A stretch of DNA of 16,364 nucleotides, taken from positions 1-16,364 of the forward strand of contig CALHAT010000029.1 of NCBI GenBank assembly GCA_937934285.1, read 5' to 3'. The stretch's first letter is position 1; each line of letters begins with the position of its first letter. The position numbers were made by a program, and so were the translations under genes. This stretch comes from Minisyncoccota bacterium. GTDB taxonomy: Bacteria > Patescibacteriota > Minisyncoccia > UBA6257 > HR35. The notes beneath the pieces are model-generated. The model was given only the letters and a program-made list of their open reading frames with translations, did not search any database and was not told the DNA's origin. This document shows positions 1 through 5,424 of this stretch, one piece after another.

Positions 1-1047
1 GGTTGTGTTCGAACAAGAATGAGTTTCACGATATTTATTCTGAGAGGGAATCCAGGTTTCAAGATCATATTGTTTATAATCAGTGAAACCAATGTCACCG
101 GAGCAAATCAAAACCACCCGATAAGGCAATTGCAATTCTTGCATAATTTTTTCCTGCAAAGAAAGTAAAAATTCATGTTCTTTTTCTGATTCTTCGGGCA
201 AAGTAAAACTAAACATTTCAATTTTGTCAAACTGATGGGTTCTTAAAATCCCGCGAACATCTTTACCATAACTTCCTGCTTCGCGGCGAAAACAAGTTGA
301 AAAACCTAAAAATCTTTTGGGCAACTCTTTTTCATCTAAAATTTCTTCGGCAAAATAAGGTCCAATAGTATGTTCGGCACTGCCAACTAAATATAAATCA
401 TCTTTGGGCAAATAATATCTTTCTTCTTTTTGCTCACCGGAAAGTCTTCCCATACCTCGATAATATTTTTCTTTAATAAAAACAGGTGGAATAATAGGGA
501 TGAAATTAAAAGGTTTTAAAAGTTCATAAACAAAATTAATTAAAGCAAATTCTAAAAGAACAGCTTCATTTTTAAAATAATAAAATCTTGAACCAACAAC
601 TTGACTTGCTTTTTCAGTATCAATTAAATCATAAATTTTGCCAAGTTCAAGATGGTCTTTGATAGGAAAATCAAAATGAGGAATTTTGCCATAGGTTTTT
701 AAAACAAGATTATCATTTTCGTTTTTCCCCAAGGGAACAGCTTTAGAAATTAGATTAGGAACAAGATCGAGTTTTTCATTAAGATTTTTCTCAACTTCGA
801 CTATTTTTTCTTCTATTTTTTTGAGTCGGCTTTTTTGGTTTTTGATTTCAATAATTGTTTCCTCATCTGGTTTAGCTTTAGAAAATTTATTAATAAAAGC
901 TCGGATTTTATCTCTTTCATTAATTAAGTCATTCAATTTTTCTTTGATCTTAATAATTTCCCCAACTATTTTTTCATCCCTGCCCCTCGCTCTTAAATTT
1001 TCTTTATATTTTTCAGGATTTTTTAATAAATCTTTCAGGTTTATCAT
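1..1047 (-). CDS. serS: Seryl-tRNA synthetase (C-terminal part cut by window edge)
   Basis: Class II synthetase that charges tRNA-Ser (and tRNA-Sec where present) with serine in the cytoplasm. The 349 codons visible start at ATG 1045-1047 and run off the window. Residues 1-115 are the helical tRNA-binding arm, rich in Lys/Glu heptads. The catalytic core follows: the serine/ATP loop 'VGSAEHT' (221-227), motif 2 'GFSTCFRREAGSYGKD' (248-263) with the arginine R254, then 'HQFDKIEMF' (271-279). The last visible residues 'ETHSCSNTT' match the 'SSCSN..DFQARR' stretch, so motif 3 lies beyond position 1. The gene is divergent from the FtsQ-like gene, with only 14 bp between starts, and has no Shine-Dalgarno. 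Identification is secure. Confidence 0.97.
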   Translation of the reverse strand, partial: MINLKDLLKNPEKYKENLRARGRDEKIVGEIIKIKEKLNDLINERDKIRAFINKFSKAKPDEETIIEIKNQKSRLKKIEEKIVEVEKNLNEKLDLVPNLISKAVPLGKNENDNLVLKTYGKIPHFDFPIKDHLELGKIYDLIDTEKASQVVGSRFYYFKNEAVLLEFALINFVYELLKPFNFIPIIPPVFIKEKYYRGMGRLSGEQKEERYYLPKDDLYLVGSAEHTIGPYFAEEILDEKELPKRFLGFSTCFRREAGSYGKDVRGILRTHQFDKIEMFSFTLPEESEKEHEFLLSLQEKIMQELQLPYRVVLICSGDIGFTDYKQYDLETWIPSQNKYRETHSCSNTT

Positions 1048-1048
1048 T

Positions 1049-1054
1049 TATAAT
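1049..1054 (+). promoter_or_regulatory. Perfect TATAAT -10 box for the FtsQ-like gene
   Basis: TATAAT is followed by 7 nt and then ATG 1062, so transcription would start at about 1061, one nt before the start codon. The predicted mRNA is leaderless. The box lies in the 14-bp gap between divergent serS and the FtsQ-like gene and abuts the serS start codon. No good -35 is visible. Confidence 0.5.
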
Positions 1055-1061
1055 AAAATTG

Positions 1062-1724
1062 ATGAGAAGACGTCGAAAAAAAATCTTCTTTTTTATTTTA
1101 ACACTATTTTTTATTTTTTTTCTTCTTGCTCTTTTTTATTTTTTGAAATTTAAAGAAATAACCATCGAACCCGAAGAATTTTCTTTATATTTTCTAAATT
1201 ATTTTCAAAATAAATCTTTTTTTGAAGTTGTTTTAAATCTTAAAAAAATTATGCTTGATTTTAAAGAAATAATCAAAATTGAGATTCAGCCAAATTTTCT
1301 GACACAAAAATTAAAAATAAAAATTGAAATGGCAAAAATTGTTGCTCAAATTTGTGATTTTCAAAGATGCTACTTTTTAGATAATTATTCAAGAATTATT
1401 TCTCCAAAAATTTTAACAACTAATAATTTTTTGAAAATTCAATCAGAACTCAAACTTGAAGAAAACAGTCTTCTAAATCCTAAAATAACTAATTTTCTTT
1501 CTTTGCTTTTTGAATATTCTAATTGGAAACCTTTAATTTTAAAAGAAATCAAAATCTACTCCAATTTTGATCTTGGAGTTTTTGACGATAAAAATCGTGA
1601 ATTTCTTTTTGATCTTAATCGCGATTTTGAAGAACAAATCAAAAAACTTCACCTCTTTTTAAGCAAAGATTTTCAAGGCTCAAGAATTGATTTACGAATT
1701 CCTAAGAAAATTTATTACCGTTAA
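1062..1724 (+). CDS. ftsQ: FtsQ/DivIB-like cell division protein, single-pass membrane
   Basis: Predicted 220-residue divisome protein. FtsQ links the FtsB-FtsL complex to septal peptidoglycan synthesis. Architecture: a basic cytoplasmic tip (MRRRRKK), one hydrophobic transmembrane helix at about 8-28, a POTRA-like segment at about 31-98 with the 'IIKIEIQPNFLTQKLKIKI' strand pattern, then 'YFLDNYSRIIS' (104-114) matching the FtsQ 'liDe.G.i' strand. The C-terminal end 'IDLRIPKKIYYR' (209-220) is the characteristic last FtsQ strand. Overall identity is low and the residue use is dominated by Lys/Phe/Ile/Leu, as in the neighbouring AT-rich genes. ATG 1062 is chosen over TTG 1059. Its stop shares TTAA (1721-1724) with the convergent zinc-finger gene. 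It sits next to serS rather than mur/ftsA/ftsZ, so no dcw cluster is visible here. The family assignment is an inference from topology and end motifs. Confidence 0.6.
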   Translation: MRRRRKKIFFFILTLFFIFFLLALFYFLKFKEITIEPEEFSLYFLNYFQNKSFFEVVLNLKKIMLDFKEIIKIEIQPNFLTQKLKIKIEMAKIVAQICDFQRCYFLDNYSRIISPKILTTNNFLKIQSELKLEENSLLNPKITNFLSLLFEYSNWKPLILKEIKIYSNFDLGVFDDKNREFLFDLNRDFEEQIKKLHLFLSKDFQGSRIDLRIPKKIYYR

Positions 1725-1882
1725 GGCCTTGGTGGTAAACACTCGCGATGGTAAACAGGCCTATTACTCGAGGGAATAAAGGGTAATTCTTCAATTTCCC
1801 CGCCACATTTGGCACAAATCCATCTTTCTCCGGGTTGAGGCCGGAACATTTTACGTGGCCCTCGTCGTGGAGGTTTAGGCAT
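1721..1882 (-). CDS. Small zinc-finger protein (53 aa), C-x2-C...H-x2-C
   Basis: Small gene, ATG 1880-1882 to TAA 1721-1723. The product has a Pro/Arg-rich basic N-terminus (residues 1-20, MPKPPRRGPRKMFRPQPGER) and one zinc site C23-x2-C26-x18-H45-x2-C48. The line 'CAKCGGEIEELPFIP...RPVYHREC' resembles the short 'CxxC...lPF.P...RPVYCxxC' zinc-ribbon proteins common in CPR. Here the third ligand is His, giving the ligand spacing of one LIM-type half. Function is unknown; the basic tail suggests nucleic-acid or ribosome contact, which is inference. The start is supported by an AGGA box 6 nt upstream, itself buried in a stem of the leader. Base composition (about 45-50% G+C) is far above the neighbours. 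It is not L32: the 'KRR.RR.h..' core and spacing of bL32 are missing. Confidence 0.75.
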   Translation of the reverse strand: MPKPPRRGPRKMFRPQPGERWICAKCGGEIEELPFIPSSNRPVYHRECLPPRP

Positions 1883-1886
1883 TTTT

Positions 1887-1973
1887 GGTCCTAAGGTTAA
1901 TTCCGACTTCCCTAATCGGAGTTTTAGACCTTAGAACCCGGTTTGGGCCACTCAGCCTCAACTCCGATTAAGA
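1887..1973 (-). promoter_or_regulatory. Structured 5' leader with H-type pseudoknot over the RBS of the zinc-finger gene
   Basis: Read as minus-strand RNA. Stem S1: 1970-1960 (TAATCGGAGTT) pairs perfectly with 1923-1913 (AACTCCGATTA) and extends by U1971-G1912, C1972-G1911 and U1973-G1910 to 14 bp. Stem S2: 1938-1928 (GGTTCTAAGGT) pairs with 1897-1887 (ACCTTAGGACC), 11 bp with one G-U. The order S1a-S2a-S1b-S2b is that of an H-type pseudoknot with loops of about 21, 4 and 12-15 nt. S2 contains the AGGA Shine-Dalgarno (1892-1889) and ends 4 nt before the ATG. An alternative hairpin, 1920-1915 (TCCGAT) with 1907-1902 (GTCGGA), would compete with S1. The wobble pairs are mismatches on the plus strand, which points to the minus-strand transcript. 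No match to a known riboswitch class is recognised. Confidence 0.6.
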
Positions 1974-1979
1974 TAATTA

Positions 1980-1988
1980 ATTATACCA
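1980..1988 (-). promoter_or_regulatory. Extended -10 promoter (TGGTATAAT) of the leader and zinc-finger gene
   Basis: On the minus strand TGG (1988-1986) precedes a perfect TATAAT (1985-1980). The predicted start is at about 1973, exactly where the 5' arm of the leader stem begins. The element overlaps the last codons of the hydrolase gene, so the zinc-finger gene has its own promoter inside the preceding gene's 3' end. The -35 region (GAGAAA at 17 bp) is poor, as expected for an extended -10 promoter. Confidence 0.6.
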
Positions 1989-2747
1989 CTAATCAACAAG
2001 CTTTTCTCTAAGCCAAAATAAAATTTTTTCGTAAAGCTCGGGCTGGGTTTTTAAAAGATTCGTTCCATGACCACCTTGAGGATATTCTAAATAATTAGCG
2101 TTTGGATACCAATTTTTCAAAGCTTGGCCAGCTTCAACAGCTTGAGGATCATCTCGAGCAGAAACAATAAAAATTTTTTCTCCTAAACCCTCTCTCTTAA
2201 ATTTTTCTAAAATAATTCCGCGATAATTAAGACCAGGCGATAAAAGAACAATTGCTTTAATTTCCGGATTTTCGCTTAAGAACTGAAAACTTAAATTAGC
2301 ACCAATACTAGCACCAATTAAAAACTGTTTTGTTTTGGGAAAACCCTCTTTTTCTAAAAATAAACTTGCTGATTCAAGATCAATAATTGATTTTTGTTCT
2401 TCTTCGGGAGTAAAACGGTTATAATCTAATTTGCCAAAAACAGATTCGGTACTTTCACCATGACCTCTTAAATCAAAAGCTAAAACTGCATAACCTTCTT
2501 TTTGTAAAAATTTAGCGAAATCATTAAAACTTTCTTTGGTGGCTGGTCGCTGATGAATTAAAATACCGGTATACTTTGCCTCTTTATGAGGATAATAATT
2601 AGCAACAATAGTTGCTCCGTCTTTAGTTACGAAACTTAATTTTCTGAAACCGTTCATATGACTTAAATTTAGATAAATTTTATAAACTAAAATTGTAGTT
2701 ATTAATATAAAAAATCCTATCACAACAATTATGATTTTTTTGTTCAT
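1989..2747 (-). CDS. Membrane-anchored alpha/beta hydrolase
   Basis: 252-residue serine hydrolase, probably esterase-like and facing the outside. One N-terminal membrane helix (residues 4-22) is followed by an alpha/beta fold: 'GILIHQRPA' (oxyanion region, 61-69), 'DLRGHGES' (92-99), the nucleophile elbow G145-A-S147-I-G149, a probable acid in 'SARDDPQ' (D199/D200) and the catalytic His in 'GGHGTN' (H227). The order Ser-Asp-His is intact. The start is ATG 2745-2747, five bases after the rpsR stop; a longer in-frame start at 2831 would overlap most of rpsR and is rejected. No Shine-Dalgarno is visible. It is likely co-transcribed behind rpsR. The substrate cannot be read from the sequence. Confidence 0.85.
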   Translation of the reverse strand: MNKKIIIVVIGFFILITTILVYKIYLNLSHMNGFRKLSFVTKDGATIVANYYPHKEAKYTGILIHQRPATKESFNDFAKFLQKEGYAVLAFDLRGHGESTESVFGKLDYNRFTPEEEQKSIIDLESASLFLEKEGFPKTKQFLIGASIGANLSFQFLSENPEIKAIVLLSPGLNYRGIILEKFKREGLGEKIFIVSARDDPQAVEAGQALKNWYPNANYLEYPQGGHGTNLLKTQPELYEKILFWLREKLVD

Positions 2748-2752
2748 TGACT

Positions 2753-2947
2753 TTAAGGTAAGTAGGGAATCAAAGCCATTTGTCTTGCTCTTTTTATTGC
2801 TCGAGCAAATTTTCGTTGATGCCAGGAACACAGACCTGTTTTTTCTCGTTTTTTTATTTTATAACCAGCTGATAAAAATTTCTTCAATACTTCTACATCT
2901 TTAAAATCTATCTCCTTGGCTGCCTGGGAACAAAAATAACAAGTCAT
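2753..2947 (-). CDS. rpsR: 30S ribosomal protein bS18
   Basis: 64-residue small-subunit protein that binds the platform with S6. It has the zinc-type S18 pattern C3-x2-C6 ... C40-x2-H43 and the conserved tail 'TGLCSWHQRKFARAIKRARQMALIPYLP', spanning residues 37-64. ATG 2945-2947 follows an extended -10 box by 6 nt, predicting a leaderless message. The alpha/beta hydrolase follows after a 5-bp gap. rpsF and ssb, the usual neighbours, are not adjacent. Confidence 0.95.
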   Translation of the reverse strand: MTCYFCSQAAKEIDFKDVEVLKKFLSAGYKIKKREKTGLCSWHQRKFARAIKRARQMALIPYLP

Positions 2948-2953
2948 GATTAT

Positions 2954-2962
2954 ATTATAACA
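2954..2962 (-). promoter_or_regulatory. Extended -10 promoter (TGTTATAAT) of rpsR
   Basis: On the minus strand TGT (2962-2960) precedes TATAAT (2959-2954). Six bases later comes the rpsR ATG, so +1 would be the A of the start codon: a leaderless transcript. No strong -35 is seen. The 40-bp gap to the upstream gene holds no visible terminator. Confidence 0.55.
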
Positions 2963-2987
2963 AAAATTTTAATTAATATGTAATATT

Positions 2988-3686
2988 TTATAAAGTTGAA
3001 ACCGGGGGCAAAGTGACAACAGTCGGGGGATTAGCTCTTACTTCAACTACCACTGAATCAGAAACAGTCTGGTTAAAACCTACACATCTTAAGGTAAAAG
3101 TATATGTTCCCACAGAAAGATTATAAATTGTCTGTGAACCTGAGGAAGGTTTACTACCAGACCAGTCAGAAACATAAGGATTGCTTTCAGCTGAACAACT
3201 ACTAACATTATTACTTGACCACGAAAGAACTAAAGGTTGATTTGGACTTATTCTAACATTACTATCAGAACCATTGGCTTTTAAATCAACTGAAGCTTGC
3301 TCACACAAAGTTCTAAAAGACTTTAGAATTCCATAAGATCTACCACCAGAATTCTCAGCTGCAGCACGGTAGTAGTACTGAGTACAAGGATTAAGATTAG
3401 CAAGAGTCGTGCAAAATCTGTAAGGTGTTATATTGACGATTAAAAATTGCCTTACGGTTTCTCTACCTAATGATGGAGTTTCTCCCCATTCAAACCAAGC
3501 ATATATATTACTGTCACCTCCATTATCTATAATTTCTCCAACTAAAGTGGCAGATGTATATGAAACAAGAGTGTCATAAGGACAACTTTGTTGAGCGAAG
3601 GTTGAATCTAACCTAAAATAACCTCCCCCAAATAGGATATTAACTAAAACTAATAATAAAAAAGTAAAAAAATATCTCCTAATCAT
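2988..3686 (-). CDS. Secreted protein with fibronectin-III-like and Ig-like domains
   Basis: 232 residues. A signal peptide (hydrophobic 5-22, likely cut after 'STFA', residue 31) precedes an FN3-like domain at about 35-130 with 'SATLVGEIIDNGGD', 'FEWGETPSLG', 'YYYRAAAENSGG' and 'GILKSFRT'. A second Ig-like domain at about 131-218 reads 'VDLKANGSDSN...LSWSSNNVSSC...DWSGSKPSSGSQTIYNL...TFTLRC', with C164 and C201 placed for a disulfide. This second repeat is very common in CPR extracellular proteins. The chain ends after 'PPTVVTLPPVSTL' with no membrane anchor or sortase motif, so it is probably released or held by partners. It lies divergent from the lipoprotein cassette. A weak -10 (TATAAA) lies about 13 nt upstream. 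Function is unknown; adhesion or surface assembly is inference. Confidence 0.75.
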   Translation of the reverse strand: MIRRYFFTFLLLVLVNILFGGGYFRLDSTFAQQSCPYDTLVSYTSATLVGEIIDNGGDSNIYAWFEWGETPSLGRETVRQFLIVNITPYRFCTTLANLNPCTQYYYRAAAENSGGRSYGILKSFRTLCEQASVDLKANGSDSNVRISPNQPLVLSWSSNNVSSCSAESNPYVSDWSGSKPSSGSQTIYNLSVGTYTFTLRCVGFNQTVSDSVVVEVRANPPTVVTLPPVSTL

Positions 3687-3796
3687 TGTTAGGTAAATAT
3701 TTATAAATTTAAATCGAATTTTCGGTACTATTGTCTAATAATAACATAAATAAAAATTCTTGTCAAGAATTAATTTTGTTTCAAAATAAAATACCG

Positions 3797-3825
3797 TTGA
3801 CTATATTATTAATTTATGGTATAAT
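3797..3825 (+). promoter_or_regulatory. Consensus sigma-70 promoter of the lipoprotein gene
   Basis: TTGACT (3797-3802), a 17-bp spacer and TATAAT (3820-3825), with TGG at 3817-3819 forming an extended -10. Transcription would start at about 3832, giving a leader of about 28 nt that contains AAGGAGG (3846-3852). This is the most consensus-like promoter in the window. Confidence 0.75.
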
Positions 3826-3859
3826 AAAAAGTAGTAAACTAAAACAAGGAGGGAGGATG

Positions 3860-4306
3860 ATGAAAAGGCTGATTATTGTGGTGATTTCTGTAGTCTTGGT
3901 AGGTTGTAGTTATTACAACATTTATTACGACTCCGGGGGAAAATTGGGGCTAAGCCTTGAGGCGCCCCAGTATGTGACGAGAGGTGAAGTTATCGAAGCT
4001 ATAGTGAGGGTTAGGAATTTGAATTTCCAAGAAATAACACATCAAATCCTCATTGAGGGACCCGAGGCACGGGCAGCATCAGTTGTTTTAGTAGAGGTAG
4101 TGGAAAGGTCTGGGTCATTAGCATTTCGATTTAGAGCCCGGTTCGAAGGAAGGCCGGGCGGGTACAAAGTTACATTCTTATTTAATGCTTACAGAAGGGG
4201 AGAACCTCCTGTAAGTGATTATATTGAGTGGTTAGTTAGGGTATTAGAACAGCCACCAGAACAGCCAACACCATCACCAACACCTCGTCCTCCGATTGTA
4301 AGGTAG
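3860..4306 (+). CDS. Putative lipoprotein with Ig-like domain and Pro-rich tail
   Basis: 148 residues. A short basic N-terminus and hydrophobic segment lead to a lipobox L13-V-G-C16, predicting lipid attachment at C16 and display on the outer face of the membrane. Residues about 30-125 look like a beta-sandwich ('LSLEAPQYVTRGEVIEAIVRVRN' spans the first strands). The tail 'EQPPEQPTPSPTPRPPIVR' is Pro/Thr-rich. Two adjacent ATGs exist; 3860 lies 7 nt after AAGGAGG, 3857 only 4 nt, so 3860 is preferred. The gene is about 45% G+C with many GGG, AGG, GTG and GAG codons, unlike its A/T-ending neighbours. It is monocistronic, between its own promoter and terminator. I do not recognise a named family. 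Confidence 0.75.
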   Translation: MKRLIIVVISVVLVGCSYYNIYYDSGGKLGLSLEAPQYVTRGEVIEAIVRVRNLNFQEITHQILIEGPEARAASVVLVEVVERSGSLAFRFRARFEGRPGGYKVTFLFNAYRRGEPPVSDYIEWLVRVLEQPPEQPTPSPTPRPPIVR

Positions 4307-4308
4307 AG

Positions 4309-4336
4309 AAAACCCCACCGATAAGGTGGGGTTTTT
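4309..4336. terminator. Bidirectional intrinsic terminator
   Basis: CCCCACC (4313-4319), loop GATAA, GGTGGGG (4325-4331), flanked by AAAA on the left and TTTTT on the right. The 7-bp G+C stem with A/T flanks can end both the plus-strand lipoprotein transcript and the minus-strand transcript emerging from tRNA-Gln. Confidence 0.88.
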
Positions 4337-4348
4337 ATATTTAAAAAA

Positions 4349-4419
4349 CTGCGGGGTCTGGATTCGAACCAGAATTTCAGGGTTCAGAGCCCTGCGTGCT
4401 ACCGTTGCACCACCCCGCA
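4349..4419 (-). tRNA. trnQ: tRNA-Gln, anticodon CUG
   Basis: 71-nt cloverleaf read on the minus strand. The acceptor stem UGCGGGG/CCCCGCA has seven pairs. The D arm is GUGC/GCAC with GG in the loop. The anticodon stem CAGGG/CCCUG has loop CUCUGAA, giving anticodon CUG at 4387-4385. The variable loop is 4 nt and the T arm UCUGG/CCAGA encloses UUCGAAU. The U1-A72 pair and G73 discriminator fit bacterial tRNA-Gln identity. CCA is not encoded, so the tail must be added enzymatically. It lies 20 bp after the AI-2E gene on the same strand with no promoter visible between them, and 12 bp before the bidirectional terminator. Confidence 0.95.
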
Positions 4420-4439
4420 ATAGATAATTTTTTGTTTTT

Positions 4440-5420
4440 TTAAAATAATGTTTTTTCTTTAGATGAAGTCATTAAATTAAAAAGTTCAACCAAAACACCT
4501 AAAACTGGTAAGATAATAATTATACCTAAAACTCCACCCATTCTGCTACCTACTAAAACTCCCAAAATAACTAATATAGGATTAAGAGAAACAGCTCGTC
4601 TCATTACTAAAGGAACCAGAAAATGATTTTCAATTTGCTGGAGAAAAATAAAATAACCAATGACAAAAAAAACAAACTCGGGCTTATCTAAAAAAGTTAT
4701 CAACGAAGCAAATACTAAGGTAAAAAGAGGACCAATAACCGGAACAATTTCTAAAATACCAGCCAAAAGGCCTATCAATGGAGCGTAATCTATTTTCAAG
4801 ATTGGGCCAACAAATAAATAGCTGGAAACACCAATAAAAATCATTAAAAAAATTTGACCTAAAAACCAAAAAGAGATTTTTCTTTTAATTCTTCGCCAGG
4901 TTTTTTCATAAATCCCTCTTTTATTATCCGGTAAAATTTTAAAAATTTGTTGGGGGAAATTTTTATCAAAAGCAATATAAAGAGAAGTTACAAAAATTAA
5001 AACTAAAGAAAAAATACCGCCGAAAAAGTTATAAAGAAATCGGAACACATTAAAAAGATAATCGCTGCTAAAGGAAAACAAGTCTTGCCATTTGCTTTCT
5101 AAATAAAAATTTTGAAGACGGTATTCTTTTAAATAAGGTTCTAGCTTTTCAAAAAGCTTTGGTAATTCCTCAATTAAAATTTTAAAAGTCAAATAAACTA
5201 CTAAAGTGATTAAAAGAATAAAAACAAGATAAATCAAAAAAACATTTAAATAATAATTAAGTTTAAATCGATAATTTATAAATAAAGCAGCGGTTTGAAT
5301 AGCTAAGCCAATAAAAATACCTGTTAAAAGAGCTAAAAGGGATCCGCGTAAATACCAAAATCCCAAAAATAAAATGGGAACCAACCAAAAAATTAAAGCT
5401 TTTTTAAATTCAGCATTCAT
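4440..5420 (-). CDS. AI-2E family (PF01594-type) membrane transporter
   Basis: 326-residue polytopic protein. Paired N-terminal helices at about 8-25 and 27-48 are followed by a helix at 58-80, a soluble stretch with 'LPKLFEKLEPYLKEY', and a C-terminal bundle of several helices. The end 'VSLNPILVILGVLVGSRMGG' followed by a Gly/Ile/Leu/Pro-rich helix is the family signature ('lhPvlvllgvlvGg..fGilG...avP'). Members named for autoinducer-2 export include many with other or unknown substrates, among them Na+/H+ antiporters, so the substrate is left open. It starts 4 bp after the M16 peptidase gene and has no Shine-Dalgarno, which suggests translation within the same operon. tRNA-Gln follows. Confidence 0.88.
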   Translation of the reverse strand: MNAEFKKALIFWLVPILFLGFWYLRGSLLALLTGIFIGLAIQTAALFINYRFKLNYYLNVFLIYLVFILLITLVVYLTFKILIEELPKLFEKLEPYLKEYRLQNFYLESKWQDLFSFSSDYLFNVFRFLYNFFGGIFSLVLIFVTSLYIAFDKNFPQQIFKILPDNKRGIYEKTWRRIKRKISFWFLGQIFLMIFIGVSSYLFVGPILKIDYAPLIGLLAGILEIVPVIGPLFTLVFASLITFLDKPEFVFFVIGYFIFLQQIENHFLVPLVMRRAVSLNPILVILGVLVGSRMGGVLGIIIILPVLGVLVELFNLMTSSKEKTLF

Positions 5421-5424
5421 AAAT

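Noticed and set aside
821..1153. Open frame on the plus strand opposite the serS 5' end
   Set aside because: Antisense to the well-conserved SerRS N-terminal arm, low complexity, and no start signal.
1721..1882. Considered as ribosomal protein bL32
   Set aside because: Small basic protein with a CxxC pair, but it lacks the L32 N-terminal 'PK.K.SK.rr..RRs' core and the second CxxC spacing; the third ligand is His and the 'RPVYHREC' block belongs to other zinc proteins.
1887..1973. Considered as a tRNA or as terminal inverted repeats of a small mobile element
   Set aside because: No cloverleaf, T-loop or anticodon arm can be drawn. The 11-bp repeats enclose only 36 bp with no transposase or target duplication, and the wobble pairs point to an RNA structure.
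2748..2831. Upstream start for the alpha/beta hydrolase at 2831
   Set aside because: Would overlap most of the conserved C-terminal half of rpsR; ATG 2747 begins directly with the membrane anchor.
3731..3856. N-terminal extension of the lipoprotein frame back to 3731
   Set aside because: Covers the consensus promoter and the Shine-Dalgarno; the signal sequence and lipobox start at 3860.
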